Notes: a model not told the origin generated them from the sequence alone. A stretch of DNA of 64,000 bases from Bacteroides sp. CAG:927 (GCA_000431155.1 HF985660.1:108255-172254); one strand, 5' to 3'; shown: positions 33,769 to 42,682, counted from the first letter of the stretch. Translations and numbers: made by a program.

Positions 33769-34320
33769 ATGAAAAAGAAATTTATCTGCACCGTATGCGG
33801 TTATGTTCACGAAGGTGATTCTGCCCCCGAAAAATGCCCCCAGTGCGGCGTACCTGCAAGCAAGTTCAAAGAACTTGACGAATCTGCTGCCCTGAAATTT
33901 GTCACCGAGCACGAAATCGGCGTGGCTAAAGGCACCGACGAAGAAATGATCAAAGACCTTACAGCTCACTTCAACGGCGAATGTTCCGAAGTTGGCATGT
34001 ACCTCGCCATGAGCCGTCAGGCCGACCGCGAAGGCTATCCCGAAATTGCAGAAGCTTTCAAGCGCTACGCTTGGGAAGAAGCCGAACACGCTGCCAAATT
34101 CGCTGAACTCCTTGGCGAATGTGTTTGGGACACCAAGACCAACCTTGAAAAACGCATGGCTGCCGAAGCTGGTGCTAACGAAGATAAGATGCGTATTGCC
34201 CGCCGCGCCAAAGAGCAGAACCTTGATGCCATCCACGACACCGTTCACGAAATGGCAAAGGACGAAGCTCGCCACGGCAAAGGCTTTGAAGGTCTTTACA
34301 ACCGCTATTTCAAAAAATAA
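33769..34320 (+). CDS. Rubrerythrin with N-terminal rubredoxin domain (reverse rubrerythrin)
   Basis: The 183-residue protein starts with a rubredoxin-type iron site (CTVCGY...CPQCGVP). It continues with a ferritin-like four-helix bundle carrying the diiron ligands in NGECSEVGMYL, WEEAEHAAKF and KDEARHGKGF. In classic rubrerythrin the rubredoxin domain is C-terminal; here it is N-terminal, the reverse arrangement known from clostridia. It reduces hydrogen peroxide in anaerobes. Placed 58 bases after the Fur/PerR-like gene, it is very likely its target. A strong terminator follows. Confidence 0.95.
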   Translation: MKKKFICTVCGYVHEGDSAPEKCPQCGVPASKFKELDESAALKFVTEHEIGVAKGTDEEMIKDLTAHFNGECSEVGMYLAMSRQADREGYPEIAEAFKRYAWEEAEHAAKFAELLGECVWDTKTNLEKRMAAEAGANEDKMRIARRAKEQNLDAIHDTVHEMAKDEARHGKGFEGLYNRYFKK

Positions 34321-34342
34321 TTCCTACTTTTGGATTTCTCAG

Positions 34343-34382
34343 AGCAGGGATGCCTCAGATTTGGCATCCCTGCTTGTTTTTC
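34343..34382 (+). terminator. Terminator after rubrerythrin
   Basis: AGCAGGGATGCC (34343-34354) pairs with GGCATCCCTGCT (34363-34374), then TGTTTTTC. Confidence 0.9.
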
Positions 34383-34394
34383 AAACTATTTGAT

Positions 34395-34402
34395 TATATT
34401 TG
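34395..34402 (+). promoter_or_regulatory. TAnnTTTG promoter box for the nitroreductase
   Basis: TATATTTG at 34395-34402, 38 bases before the ATG at 34441. Confidence 0.5.
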
Positions 34403-34440
34403 CGTTAAATCAGTATAATAACTAAATTTCAGTATCCTTT

Positions 34441-35193
34441 ATGAATACAAAATCAGTAGCGGAAACCCTCCTGCAGCGCCGTAGCATCAGGCGATACGAA
34501 TACACTCAGGTAACTGATGAGCAGATGCAGTTTATTTACGACGCCATACGCAACACACCCACAAGCTACAATGCACAGCAATATAGCGTCATTGACATTA
34601 CCGACACCGACACCAAGCTTAAGCTTTATGAGCTTACAAACCAAAAGCAAATCAAAACCTGCTCTCATTTCATGGTGTTCTGTGCCGACTTCCAGAAAAT
34701 CAGTCAGGCTGCTGCCGCAAAAAAACTTGAAATGCCTGAAATTTACAACACTGCCGACGGTCTTATTCTCGGCACTGTCGATGCTTCTTTAGCCATGATG
34801 AGTGCTCTGACTGCCGCATGCTCTTTGGGTCTTGGAACCTGCTGCATAGGATATGCCCGTACAGCCAATCCCCACGCCATATCCCGGCTCCTCCAGCTTC
34901 CGCCCCACACCTATGTTGTATGCGGTCTTGCCATAGGAGTGCCACGCGAACTGCCCGACCTCAAGCCCAAACAGCCTCAGAGCCTCATCATTCACCGCAA
35001 CCATTACCGCACCGACTCCATGCAATCAGACTTGATGGCCTACGATGCCGAAGTCACTGAATATAATGCCAATCGCGCAGGCACCAAATCCTCCAACGAC
35101 TGGACCGACCATATTCTCGGCTACTATCGCGAGGCCCTCAATTACACCATGCTGCAGGCTCTCAATGAGCAAGGCTTTGATCCGAAAAAATAA
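34441..35193 (+). CDS. NfsA-type NAD(P)H nitroreductase family protein
   Basis: The 250-residue protein begins with LQRRSIRRYEYTQVTDEQM, the FMN-binding RRSxRxY motif. It has NTPTSYNAQQYSVIDI, a central LGTVDASLAMMSALTAACSLGLGTCCIGYAR, and a late VVCGLAIGVP. Length and the C-terminal extension match the NfsA/NfrA1 branch of flavin-dependent reductases, which reduce nitro compounds, quinones or flavins in the cytosol. The true substrate is unknown. It is monocistronic, with its own promoter box and terminator, next to peroxide-defence genes. Confidence 0.9.
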   Translation: MNTKSVAETLLQRRSIRRYEYTQVTDEQMQFIYDAIRNTPTSYNAQQYSVIDITDTDTKLKLYELTNQKQIKTCSHFMVFCADFQKISQAAAAKKLEMPEIYNTADGLILGTVDASLAMMSALTAACSLGLGTCCIGYARTANPHAISRLLQLPPHTYVVCGLAIGVPRELPDLKPKQPQSLIIHRNHYRTDSMQSDLMAYDAEVTEYNANRAGTKSSNDWTDHILGYYREALNYTMLQALNEQGFDPKK

Positions 35194-35234
35194 TAGCCGC
35201 ACTCACATACATATCCTCCATTATCCACCTCAAC

Positions 35235-35276
35235 GCGGATTGTCCGATACTTTATTTCAGACAATCCGCATTTTTA
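35235..35276 (+). terminator. Terminator after the nitroreductase
   Basis: GCGGATTGTC (35235-35244) pairs with GACAATCCGC (35260-35269), followed by ATTTTTAT. Confidence 0.88.
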
Positions 35277-35301
35277 TAGTTACATTTTGAAATTAATTTG
35301 C

Positions 35302-35309
35302 TATATTTG
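35302..35309 (+). promoter_or_regulatory. TAnnTTTG promoter box for the secreted lipoprotein
   Basis: TATATTTG at 35302-35309, 31 bases before the ATG at 35341, downstream of the alternative start at 35287, which it therefore excludes. Confidence 0.55.
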
Positions 35310-35340
35310 CCGTCAATTTATCACTATACTTAATGTCATT

Positions 35341-36420
35341 ATGAAAAATCTTTCACTATTTGCACTGCGTGCAGCAGCTGTTTTGGCCATGACAGCGACC
35401 ATGGTTGCCTGTTCCGACAACGATCCGGAAGAACCCACCACCCCTCCGGGGCAAAACCCGGGTAAAAATCCTCCTGCAGAGTCGTCCCCTATTACTATTG
35501 TTGAAAATCCCACCTATAGTTCCATAGGCGCATATTATGGCGATTACAACGATGCCGGCACCGGAAACTATACCGTGCAGCTCGTCACAAAAAACATGAC
35601 TTGGGACGAGGACAACTCTACCTACATTGGCCCGGGTGAAATCATCTACCTTGAATTCAACTCCACCATACCTTCCAACCCCAACCTTGGTGAAATCGTT
35701 CCGGGCATTTACACCATTGCTGAGGAAGACTATTCCCTCAACACTGCCTCCGGCAGTATCACCTTCTACCCTGCTGAAGGCAATGAAGACTGGTCAACAA
35801 TCTCATCAGGCCAGATCAGTGTAGCCCACGAAGGAAATGTATATACACTTACCGGTTCTATTGCTCTCAGCAACGGCAATACTGCCGAAATCAACTACAC
35901 CGGTACCATAACATTCCTCAACCGTTCCGGCGAAGGCGATATGAGCAACCTTCAATCCGACTTCACAGTCACAGGACTTACAAAAGCCGGTGCCATTAAT
36001 TTCGGTCAGGCTTTCTCTGAGGAATCCAACTACTGTGCCATAATGCTGGGCGATGATCAGTTCAATCTTGATGAGAACATCGGATCCGGTTCCTCGCTTA
36101 ATTTCGGTATTAACATTGCTCCCGATGCAACAACCGGCATTCCTTCCGGCACATACACCATTGCTAATTGCCTTGAAACAGAATCTTTCCCCGTAGGTTC
36201 TGCATGGGACGGATACTATTTTGCTGATTATGCCGGTTATTACGGCTGCTGGTATTTCTTTGGTGATTACATCGAATCAGCTCTTATGAGTGGCACACTC
36301 GTTGTAGAGAACCATAACGACGGCACCTATACCCTCACCTTTGACATGGCCGATGCTTACGGACACAAAGTCAAGGGCACCTACACCGGTAAGCTTCTTT
36401 ACGCTTACAGTCCCGAATAA
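35341..36420 (+). CDS. Surface lipoprotein of unknown function
   Basis: The 359-residue protein has a lipoprotein signal (AVLAMTATMVACSDND), followed by a Pro/Gly linker (EEPTTPPGQNPGKNPPAE) typical of surface-exposed Bacteroidota lipoproteins. The body is rich in Tyr, Gly and Thr and beta-strand-like, with two similar halves: NYTVQLVTKNMTWDED...YLEFNSTI and NYCAIMLGDDQFNLDEN...LNFGINI, each followed by SGTYTI-type turns. No enzyme motif is seen. A duplicated beta-sandwich or lipocalin-like domain is likely. It is monocistronic with its own promoter box and terminator. Confidence 0.75.
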   Translation: MKNLSLFALRAAAVLAMTATMVACSDNDPEEPTTPPGQNPGKNPPAESSPITIVENPTYSSIGAYYGDYNDAGTGNYTVQLVTKNMTWDEDNSTYIGPGEIIYLEFNSTIPSNPNLGEIVPGIYTIAEEDYSLNTASGSITFYPAEGNEDWSTISSGQISVAHEGNVYTLTGSIALSNGNTAEINYTGTITFLNRSGEGDMSNLQSDFTVTGLTKAGAINFGQAFSEESNYCAIMLGDDQFNLDENIGSGSSLNFGINIAPDATTGIPSGTYTIANCLETESFPVGSAWDGYYFADYAGYYGCWYFFGDYIESALMSGTLVVENHNDGTYTLTFDMADAYGHKVKGTYTGKLLYAYSPE

Positions 36421-36450
36421 ACCGCTCTTACAAATATTCTTGAATTATAC

Positions 36451-36495
36451 GGCAGTGGACATCTCGCAATGCAGATGTCCACTGCCTGCGTTTTA
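36451..36495 (+). terminator. Terminator after the secreted lipoprotein
   Basis: GGCAGTGGACATCT (36451-36464) pairs perfectly over 14 bp with AGATGTCCACTGCC (36473-36486), then TGCGTTTTA. It marks the left limit of the host-like DNA; the 260 bases after it become AT-rich and lead into the restriction-modification island with no clear gene. Confidence 0.92.
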
Positions 36496-36719
36496 TAGCC
36501 CGCACTAATCTGCCATTCCCGCCCTCGAAAAAAAGATTGGATTTGCTGTGACAAGTATTTTTCTGTAATCCTTGGCGATTTTTAGAGCCTCTTTATTTAC
36601 AAGCAGGCCGGAGCGAAAAGCTAATACAATTGCCTTACATCTTGATGCAAAAGCAGCAATTAAAATCCAAACAATCCTCAATTTGTATCTAAAAAAGGTG
36701 TGATATAGCTTAAATTCAC

Positions 36720-36727
36720 TATATTTG
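36720..36727 (+). promoter_or_regulatory. TAnnTTTG promoter box of the RM island
   Basis: TATATTTG at 36720-36727, 30 bases before the XRE gene start. It is the only strong promoter box for the four-gene unit. Confidence 0.55.
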
Positions 36728-36757
36728 CCAAATAATGTCAAGACAAAAATAATTAAT

Positions 36758-37048
36758 ATGCTGTTTACGAAGAAGATTAAAGAGTTACGCATTCAGAACC
36801 AAATGCCTCAAAGGCAGATTGCTGCTGCTCTTGACATAGACACTGCAACATATTGTAAGATAGAAAAAGGTGAACGCAAAGCCAGGAAAGAGCAAGTTGC
36901 ATTATTGTCGGAGATGTTTCATGTAGAAATGACAGACCTCCTTAAATTATGGCTCGCTGATAAAGTAACAGATATGGTATCTGATGAGCATATTGTTGCA
37001 TCAGAAGCTCTTTCAATAGCTGCCGAAAACTTAAAAAGAATAGGTTGA
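36758..37048 (+). CDS. XRE-family helix-turn-helix regulator (controller protein)
   Basis: The 96-residue protein is almost entirely an HTH_3 domain: KKIKELRIQNQMPQRQIAAAL and IDTATYCKIEKGERKARKEQ supply the helix-turn-helix, and LLSEMFHVEMTDLLKLWLAD the closing helices. In restriction-modification loci such proteins (C proteins) delay nuclease expression until methylation is established. The start at 36758 follows the promoter box and drops 11 unconserved residues. Its stop codon is one base from the methyltransferase ATG, so both are in one transcript. Strongly AT-rich. Confidence 0.88.
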   Translation: MLFTKKIKELRIQNQMPQRQIAAALDIDTATYCKIEKGERKARKEQVALLSEMFHVEMTDLLKLWLADKVTDMVSDEHIVASEALSIAAENLKRIG

Positions 37049-37049
37049 T

Positions 37050-39617
37050 ATGACAAAGGTAAAATTATACCCTGAATTGAAAATACCCGAAATGCTATTA
37101 GCCGATCGGCGTTCTGTATATGGATTAAGAACATATGTCAGTCTATTCAGTAGTGCTGGGGTTGGTTGTTACGGCTTTAAAGAAGAGGGCTTTTATTGTG
37201 TAGCCACGGTTGAGTTGTTAGAACGTAGATTAAAGATTCAGAGGTTTAATCAGAAATGCGTTTATAACAGCGGATATATTTGTGGTGATATGACTACGCA
37301 AGAGACGAAAGATAAGGTTTTTGCGGAGTTGGCAATGTGGAAAAGAGGACTCAATCTAACAGATTTGGATGTACTGATTGCAACGCCTCCTTGTCAGGGT
37401 ATGTCTGTTGCTAACCATAAGAAGAAAGATGAGTTAAAACGCAACTCGTTGGTTGTAGAGTCTATAAAGATGGCACAGCATATCAAGCCCAAGTTCTTTA
37501 TATTTGAAAATGTTAGAGCCTTTCTAACATCTGTATGTACCGACATTGATGGTCAAGATAAGCCAATTAAAAATGCCATTGAGGCTAACTTGTCAGGAGC
37601 TTACAATATCCTTTATAAAGTCGTAAACTTCAAGGATTATGGTAATCCGTCAAGTCGGACAAGAACATTGGTTATTGGCGTTCGTAAAGATTTGAAAGAG
37701 GTTACTCCATATGATATTTTTCCAGACAAACAGCCTGAGAGAACCTTAAGACAAATTATTGGGCATTTGCCTGCGCTAAGGAAGATGGGCGAAATTTCTG
37801 AAAATGATATTTATCATAATTTCAGGAAGTACTCACCTCGTATGGAAGCATGGATTGCAGATATTAAAGAAGGACAATCCGCATTTGATAACACAGATAT
37901 ATCAAAGATACCGCATAGTGTGAAGAATGGTGTTATAGTGTACAATGCTCGCAAAAATGGCGACAAATATACTCGTCAGTATTGGGATAAGGTAGCACCT
38001 TGCATTCATACTCGTAACGATATTTTGGCAAGTCAAAATACCGTTCACCCTGTAGATAACAGAGTGTTCAGTATCAGAGAGATTATGCTTATGATGTCCG
38101 TTCCTTCATCTTTTAATTGGAGCGACATTACTTTTGATGAGTTAAACAGAATGTCATTGAAAGAGAAAGAAGCATTCTTGAAGAAAGAAGAAATGAATAT
38201 ACGCCAAAATTTGGGCGAGGCTGTACCTACTATTATATTCAAGCAAATTGCATCTAAGGTTCGTAGAGCTTTATGCAAGCCCACCTTATCCCAACAAGAC
38301 ATAAAGGTTCTGATAGATAAAAGAAATTTGGCTACACATTCTTGCTTAGTGGACTACATTAAGAATAATAACCATTATGGGTTTGCTGAATTATCTAAAA
38401 TTGCTGAATTGGCTAATGCGCAAAGAAGGGATAATGCGGCATATTATACAAGGCAGGATATCTGCTACACTATAGTTAAAAGTTTGCCTGACGCAAAGAA
38501 CTACACGGAACTAAACATTTTAGAGCCATCAATTGGTGTAGGTAATTTCCTACCAACCATTATATTAAAGTATTCAAGCGTACAAACTGTTAATATTGAT
38601 GTGGTTGATATTGATGCAAACAGTTTAGAAATATTAAGAGAATTGGTTGCAAAGATTGATGTACCCAATAACATTCACATTAATTACATCAATGCAGATT
38701 TTTTGTTACATAACTTCAATAAGAAGTATGATATTGTTGTCGGAAACCCTCCATACAAAAAACTGACAAAAGACAAACAGTTATTGGCAAAATACAAAAT
38801 CGGTGCATCCAATAAAGATACCAACAATATATTCTCTTTTTTCATTGAGAAAGCGATGAAAATTGGTAATGTTGTATCTCTGATAGTTCCAAAGAGCCTA
38901 ATAAATGCTCCTGAGTTTAATGTGACGCGGTCACTTATGAAAGAGAAAAATATTTCTCGCATAATTGATTTTGGAGAAAAGGGATTTAAAGGAGTAAAGA
39001 TTGAAACGGTTTGTTTTATTCTTCACACCCAAAAGAAGCCTCATAATACTTTTGTTGAGTCTTATATTACTGATGAGGTTAAGTGTCATCCGCAATCATA
39101 TTTGACAGACGATAAATTCCCTTATTGGATTATTTATCGTAATGAGGCTTTTGATGAGATCGCAAACAAAATGGAATTTAATGTATTCAAGGCATATAGG
39201 GATCGGGTTATTACAAAGGCTGTCACAAAGGGGAACGGTAAAATCAGAGTTCTGAAATCTCGGAATATTGGCAACAATGAGATTGTCAATATACCTGATT
39301 ATGATTGTTATATTGATAATATTGAGGGATTGGATGTCGCAAAATATCTTAATCAGGCGAATTGTGTTTTACTTCCTAATCTTACATACAATCCACGTGC
39401 TTGTTTCTTGCCCAAGGGTTGTATTGCTGACGGTTCTGTCGCAATACTTACTTTGGCAAAAGAAGATGACATCGTAACTAATGAGGATTTGGCATTTTAC
39501 GCTACTGATAGTTTTACGAAATTTTATGCGATTGCTCGTAATTTAGGCACACGCTCACTTAACATCGATAACAACTCTGTTTTCTTTTTTGGAAAACTTA
39601 AACAGCAAAGGATATGA
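37050..39617 (+). CDS. Fused cytosine-C5 and adenine-N6 DNA methyltransferase
   Basis: The 855-residue protein joins two methyltransferases. The first, residues about 25-410, is a C5 enzyme: motif I VSLFSSAGVGCYGF, motif IV PPCQG with catalytic C115, motif VI ENV (E153), motif VIII SRTRTLVIGVRKD, and motif X GEAVPTIIFKQIA (from G389). The second, from about 445 to the end, is an N6-adenine enzyme: AYYTRQDICY, SAM motif EPSIGVGNF (E492) and catalytic NPPY (N566-Y569) in DIVVGNPPYKK, then a TaqI/Eco57I-like tail. Both catalytic sets look intact. One polypeptide could thus protect a site on cytosine and adenine, perhaps one base type per strand of an asymmetric site. Its stop overlaps the nuclease start (ATGA). 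AT-rich and probably acquired. Confidence 0.93.
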   Translation: MTKVKLYPELKIPEMLLADRRSVYGLRTYVSLFSSAGVGCYGFKEEGFYCVATVELLERRLKIQRFNQKCVYNSGYICGDMTTQETKDKVFAELAMWKRGLNLTDLDVLIATPPCQGMSVANHKKKDELKRNSLVVESIKMAQHIKPKFFIFENVRAFLTSVCTDIDGQDKPIKNAIEANLSGAYNILYKVVNFKDYGNPSSRTRTLVIGVRKDLKEVTPYDIFPDKQPERTLRQIIGHLPALRKMGEISENDIYHNFRKYSPRMEAWIADIKEGQSAFDNTDISKIPHSVKNGVIVYNARKNGDKYTRQYWDKVAPCIHTRNDILASQNTVHPVDNRVFSIREIMLMMSVPSSFNWSDITFDELNRMSLKEKEAFLKKEEMNIRQNLGEAVPTIIFKQIASKVRRALCKPTLSQQDIKVLIDKRNLATHSCLVDYIKNNNHYGFAELSKIAELANAQRRDNAAYYTRQDICYTIVKSLPDAKNYTELNILEPSIGVGNFLPTIILKYSSVQTVNIDVVDIDANSLEILRELVAKIDVPNNIHINYINADFLLHNFNKKYDIVVGNPPYKKLTKDKQLLAKYKIGASNKDTNNIFSFFIEKAMKIGNVVSLIVPKSLINAPEFNVTRSLMKEKNISRIIDFGEKGFKGVKIETVCFILHTQKKPHNTFVESYITDEVKCHPQSYLTDDKFPYWIIYRNEAFDEIANKMEFNVFKAYRDRVITKAVTKGNGKIRVLKSRNIGNNEIVNIPDYDCYIDNIEGLDVAKYLNQANCVLLPNLTYNPRACFLPKGCIADGSVAILTLAKEDDIVTNEDLAFYATDSFTKFYAIARNLGTRSLNIDNNSVFFFGKLKQQRI

Positions 39618-40786
39618 GAAATGCTATCAACGAATATCTTAGTCAATTTGATCTAGATATACGCAAATCGCACGATGCAAGATTTGTGGATCAAAAGTGT
39701 ACTCCCGATATTGTATGCTTTATGGCAGATTGTGTTATGAATATGGTGGCTACAAAACCTGTATTTGTGATTAACGATATATGGAATACACAGTATTTCA
39801 TTCAGAACACAAGAGTAATCTTTAATAAGCCGTGGGCCAATGACAAGAAAGCATATAATGAATATAACAAGGTATTGTCTCAGCCCCTTAAACTTTTGGC
39901 ATATGCTCATATTCTTAATGTTGAAATAATAGATAGCACATTGACATTTTCTGTGGCCAACGAGGATTTATTGGACTACATTTCACGTAAAGACATGAAT
40001 GCATACAACTTCTTATATTGCTATTTTATGAAAGTAATGTCTGATAGTGGCTTTATGAAGTATTTTGAGGAGTATGCAAAAGACAGTATCGATTATCCTG
40101 TTGCAGCAAAAGATGAAATATACGAAAGGTATTACCGTTTAATTAATGGCAATACTCCATCCCATTCACGATTGGATATTCGGCGTATGTTCCACAAAGT
40201 ATTCAATGTGTACGCTGCTGAACATCATTTGCGCGGAAGCAATGGCAAGATTGCCTACTATTCCGACTTGATGTACAACAAGAAAAATTGGCGAGATATG
40301 GATAAAGATAAGACCATCACACGTCAAGAGGCAATGACACCTGATAAGATTGAAAAGCAAGAGGCTATCAACTCTTATTATGTTCAGAAAGCAATTGCAT
40401 TGATCAGAAAAATTCACACGGTAAGCGAGGTGAATGATAGTTGGAGCAACGGTGAGGCTACACAAGTGCATCATATATTTCCCAAGTCTCAATTTCCACA
40501 AATTGCACATTATGTTGAGAATTTAATATTACTTACTGCAACACAACATAATACAAAAGCTCATCCGAACAATAAAACCCAACAAGTCAATAAAGATTAT
40601 CAATTGGTCTGCCTATTAGCAAAAGCGGATACCATAGAGAAGTCTTTATTGCGTTTCGGAGAAAAGTACTATCGTAAAGAGTCGTTTGTATATGTCATAA
40701 ACACTGGATTAACTGCTGAGTTTAGTACAGAATTGTCATTCAACGACATAAAGAAAAAATTGATTCAATTTTATAATGTAGCTTAA
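39614..40786 (+). CDS. HNH endonuclease, likely the restriction enzyme
   Basis: The 390-residue protein carries a C-terminal HNH nuclease site: QVHHIFPKSQFP (H286, H287), then ENLILLTATQHNTKAHPNN with N303 and H312. The N-terminal half includes DARFVDQKCTPDIVCFMADC and shows no other nuclease motif; it may recognise DNA. The ATG overlaps the methyltransferase stop, the usual coupling of a restriction-modification pair. The cleaved sequence cannot be predicted. No helicase or ATPase motif is seen, so a simple type II-like system is likely. Confidence 0.85.
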   Translation: MRNAINEYLSQFDLDIRKSHDARFVDQKCTPDIVCFMADCVMNMVATKPVFVINDIWNTQYFIQNTRVIFNKPWANDKKAYNEYNKVLSQPLKLLAYAHILNVEIIDSTLTFSVANEDLLDYISRKDMNAYNFLYCYFMKVMSDSGFMKYFEEYAKDSIDYPVAAKDEIYERYYRLINGNTPSHSRLDIRRMFHKVFNVYAAEHHLRGSNGKIAYYSDLMYNKKNWRDMDKDKTITRQEAMTPDKIEKQEAINSYYVQKAIALIRKIHTVSEVNDSWSNGEATQVHHIFPKSQFPQIAHYVENLILLTATQHNTKAHPNNKTQQVNKDYQLVCLLAKADTIEKSLLRFGEKYYRKESFVYVINTGLTAEFSTELSFNDIKKKLIQFYNVA

Positions 40787-40787
40787 T

Positions 40788-41159
40788 ATGTATAGACAAA
40801 CTTTTGGTTCAACAAAACAAATTCAATTCGCAGATGAACATGAATATTATAGACTGCTAGGCTATTTAGCAAAGTCAGATGGAAGCACCGAGTTAGCATG
40901 GGAGCATAACGAGCAACAAGGTGCATGGGGAAGCGAGGGGCGAATAAAGTTTAGAAGCCCTAAGCCAAATAATATTGGCAAATTGAAACTAACGGCTGGA
41001 GTTGGAAATGTTTTATATCGGGTTAATTGTAATAGTTTTGTAGAAAATTTGTACAGGTACCATCACTATGTAAAAGGTGATAGACAAAACATAACACAGA
41101 TATTAACAACTATACCTCCTCAATTCATTGATGATTTTAACGATGGCTTGAATTTGTAA
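40788..41159 (+). CDS. Small protein of the RM island, unknown function
   Basis: The 123-residue protein starts one base after the nuclease stop and is on the same strand, so it belongs to the unit. It has no signal or membrane helix. Sequence such as FADEHEYYRLLGYLAKSDG, AWEHNEQQGAWGSEGRIKF and GNVLYRVNCNSFVENLYRYHHY is not recognised. It could be a nuclease subunit, a specificity helper or an inhibitor; nothing visible decides between these. AT-rich like the rest of the island. Confidence 0.75.
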   Translation: MYRQTFGSTKQIQFADEHEYYRLLGYLAKSDGSTELAWEHNEQQGAWGSEGRIKFRSPKPNNIGKLKLTAGVGNVLYRVNCNSFVENLYRYHHYVKGDRQNITQILTTIPPQFIDDFNDGLNL

Positions 41160-41600
41160 TATGCCCATATAATGTCCCCGCTTCTGTTACGCTGCAATGC
41201 CACATCAATCTTGGAATAATTGAAACGATGTCAACTTTAAACCCGTTGAATATTAATAGTTCATAGTGAATACGACGCATTGTACCGCGTTTGCTCACCC
41301 ATGTATCTCAATGGCATTTCCAAATTCTGCCGTTTCAGATTAGTGACACGTGTTAAAATCATTTTTCAGCGAGAAATGATTTGGATCCCCTTTTTCTCCA
41401 ACATTCAGCTTTACCATGCATTACCTCATTAGATCTATGAACATTGTTTGGCTTCATAAACGCTTTTGTACTAAGCCATTCTGCGCATTTTCACTCTTTT
41501 TATGCAATATTTCCAGAGTTTTTCTGTAACTTTGCATGGTTTTCACGATAGAGATCCTGTAAACCGCTAAATACACTTTAAGTACTTACAATTCTATCGT
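41160..41600. other. 441-base gap at the right edge of the RM island
   Basis: The left part is AT-rich and may contain degraded coding sequence on the minus strand: a 33-codon frame from 41362 to 41261 reads MILTRVTNLKRQNLEMPL and on. AAATCATTT and AAATGATTT around 41356-41382 form a weak hairpin. The right end holds the carA promoter box TAACTTTG (41529-41536). Confidence 0.5.
41529..41536 (+). promoter_or_regulatory. TAnnTTTG promoter box for carAB
   Basis: TAACTTTG at 41529-41536 leaves a 5' leader of about 58 bases before carA. No attenuator or riboswitch structure is evident in that leader. Confidence 0.55.
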
Positions 41601-42671
41601 ATGCATAATTCTCTACCCGCTGTGCTCATCCTTGAAGACGGCACACGCTTTGAAGGCAAATCTTTCGGATTCAAAGGCTCAACTTCCGGCGAAGTAGTTT
41701 TCAACACGGCAATGACCGGCTACCCCGAAAGCCTCACCGACCCTTCCTATGAGGGACAGATTCTCGTCACCACCTACCCCATTCTTGGTAATTACGGCGT
41801 TCCGCCACGACGCGAAAAAAACGATGTGAGCGAATATTACGAGAGCGACCACATTCATGCACGCGCAATCGTGTGTCAGGACTATTCATGGGACCACTCG
41901 CATTGGCAGGCCGACCGCTCTCTTGCCCAATGGCTCAACGAAGAGAATATTGTGGGTATATATGGGATTGACACTCGCGCCCTGACCAAACATCTGCGTG
42001 AAAAAGGCTCCATGCTCGGCAAAATAATTGTGGACGGATGCGACGATGTTGAGTTCTATGATCCTAACAAAGAGAATCTTGTTGCAAAAGTAAGCTGTCC
42101 CGAAGTGGAATACCACGGTAACGGCGACAAAACTGTAGTACTTGTGGACTGCGGAGTCAAGCACAACATTATCCGATGCCTCACGCGTAGAGGCGTACGC
42201 GTTGTGAGGGTGCCATGGAACTATGACTTCACTTCCATACCCTACGACGGCCTTTTTATATCCAACGGCCCAGGCAACCCCGATATGGCGGAAACCACGG
42301 TTGAAAACATTCGTAAGGCCATGAAGATTGGCAAACCTATCTGCGGGATATGCATGGGCAACCAGCTGCTCAGCAAAGCTGCCGGTGCAAGGATTTACAA
42401 ACTCAAATACGGACACCGAAGCCATAACCAGCCTGTCATGCGCACCGGCACCAACCAGTGCTATGTCACTTCCCAGAATCATGGGTTTGCGGTGGACCAG
42501 TCAACTCTTCCTGCTGACTGGGAACCTCTTTTTGTGAACATGAACGATGGCACCAACGAAGGCATCCGACACAAAAGCAAACCTTTCTTCTCCGCTCAAT
42601 TCCATCCCGAGGCCAGCAGCGGCCCCAAGGACACCGAGTTTTTCTTTGACGAATTCATCCAGATGCTTTAA
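41601..42671 (+). CDS. carA: Carbamoyl-phosphate synthase small subunit
   Basis: The 356-residue protein has the CarA N-terminal domain (LEDGTRFEGKSFGFKG, VFNTAMTGYPESLTDPSY) and a C-terminal class I glutaminase with CGICMGNQLLSKAAG, in which the Cys after GI is the nucleophile, and a late FHPEASSGPKDTEF with the catalytic His/Glu. It makes ammonia from glutamine and channels it to CarB. It acts in arginine and pyrimidine synthesis. carB follows after 11 bases. Confidence 0.97.
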   Translation: MHNSLPAVLILEDGTRFEGKSFGFKGSTSGEVVFNTAMTGYPESLTDPSYEGQILVTTYPILGNYGVPPRREKNDVSEYYESDHIHARAIVCQDYSWDHSHWQADRSLAQWLNEENIVGIYGIDTRALTKHLREKGSMLGKIIVDGCDDVEFYDPNKENLVAKVSCPEVEYHGNGDKTVVLVDCGVKHNIIRCLTRRGVRVVRVPWNYDFTSIPYDGLFISNGPGNPDMAETTVENIRKAMKIGKPICGICMGNQLLSKAAGARIYKLKYGHRSHNQPVMRTGTNQCYVTSQNHGFAVDQSTLPADWEPLFVNMNDGTNEGIRHKSKPFFSAQFHPEASSGPKDTEFFFDEFIQML

Positions 42672-42682
42672 TCCTCGATACA

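Noticed and set aside
36505..36792. 95-codon minus-strand frame upstream of the XRE gene
   Set aside because: It overlaps the promoter box and start of the XRE gene, lacks its own promoter, and its sequence is compatible with chance translation of AT-rich DNA.
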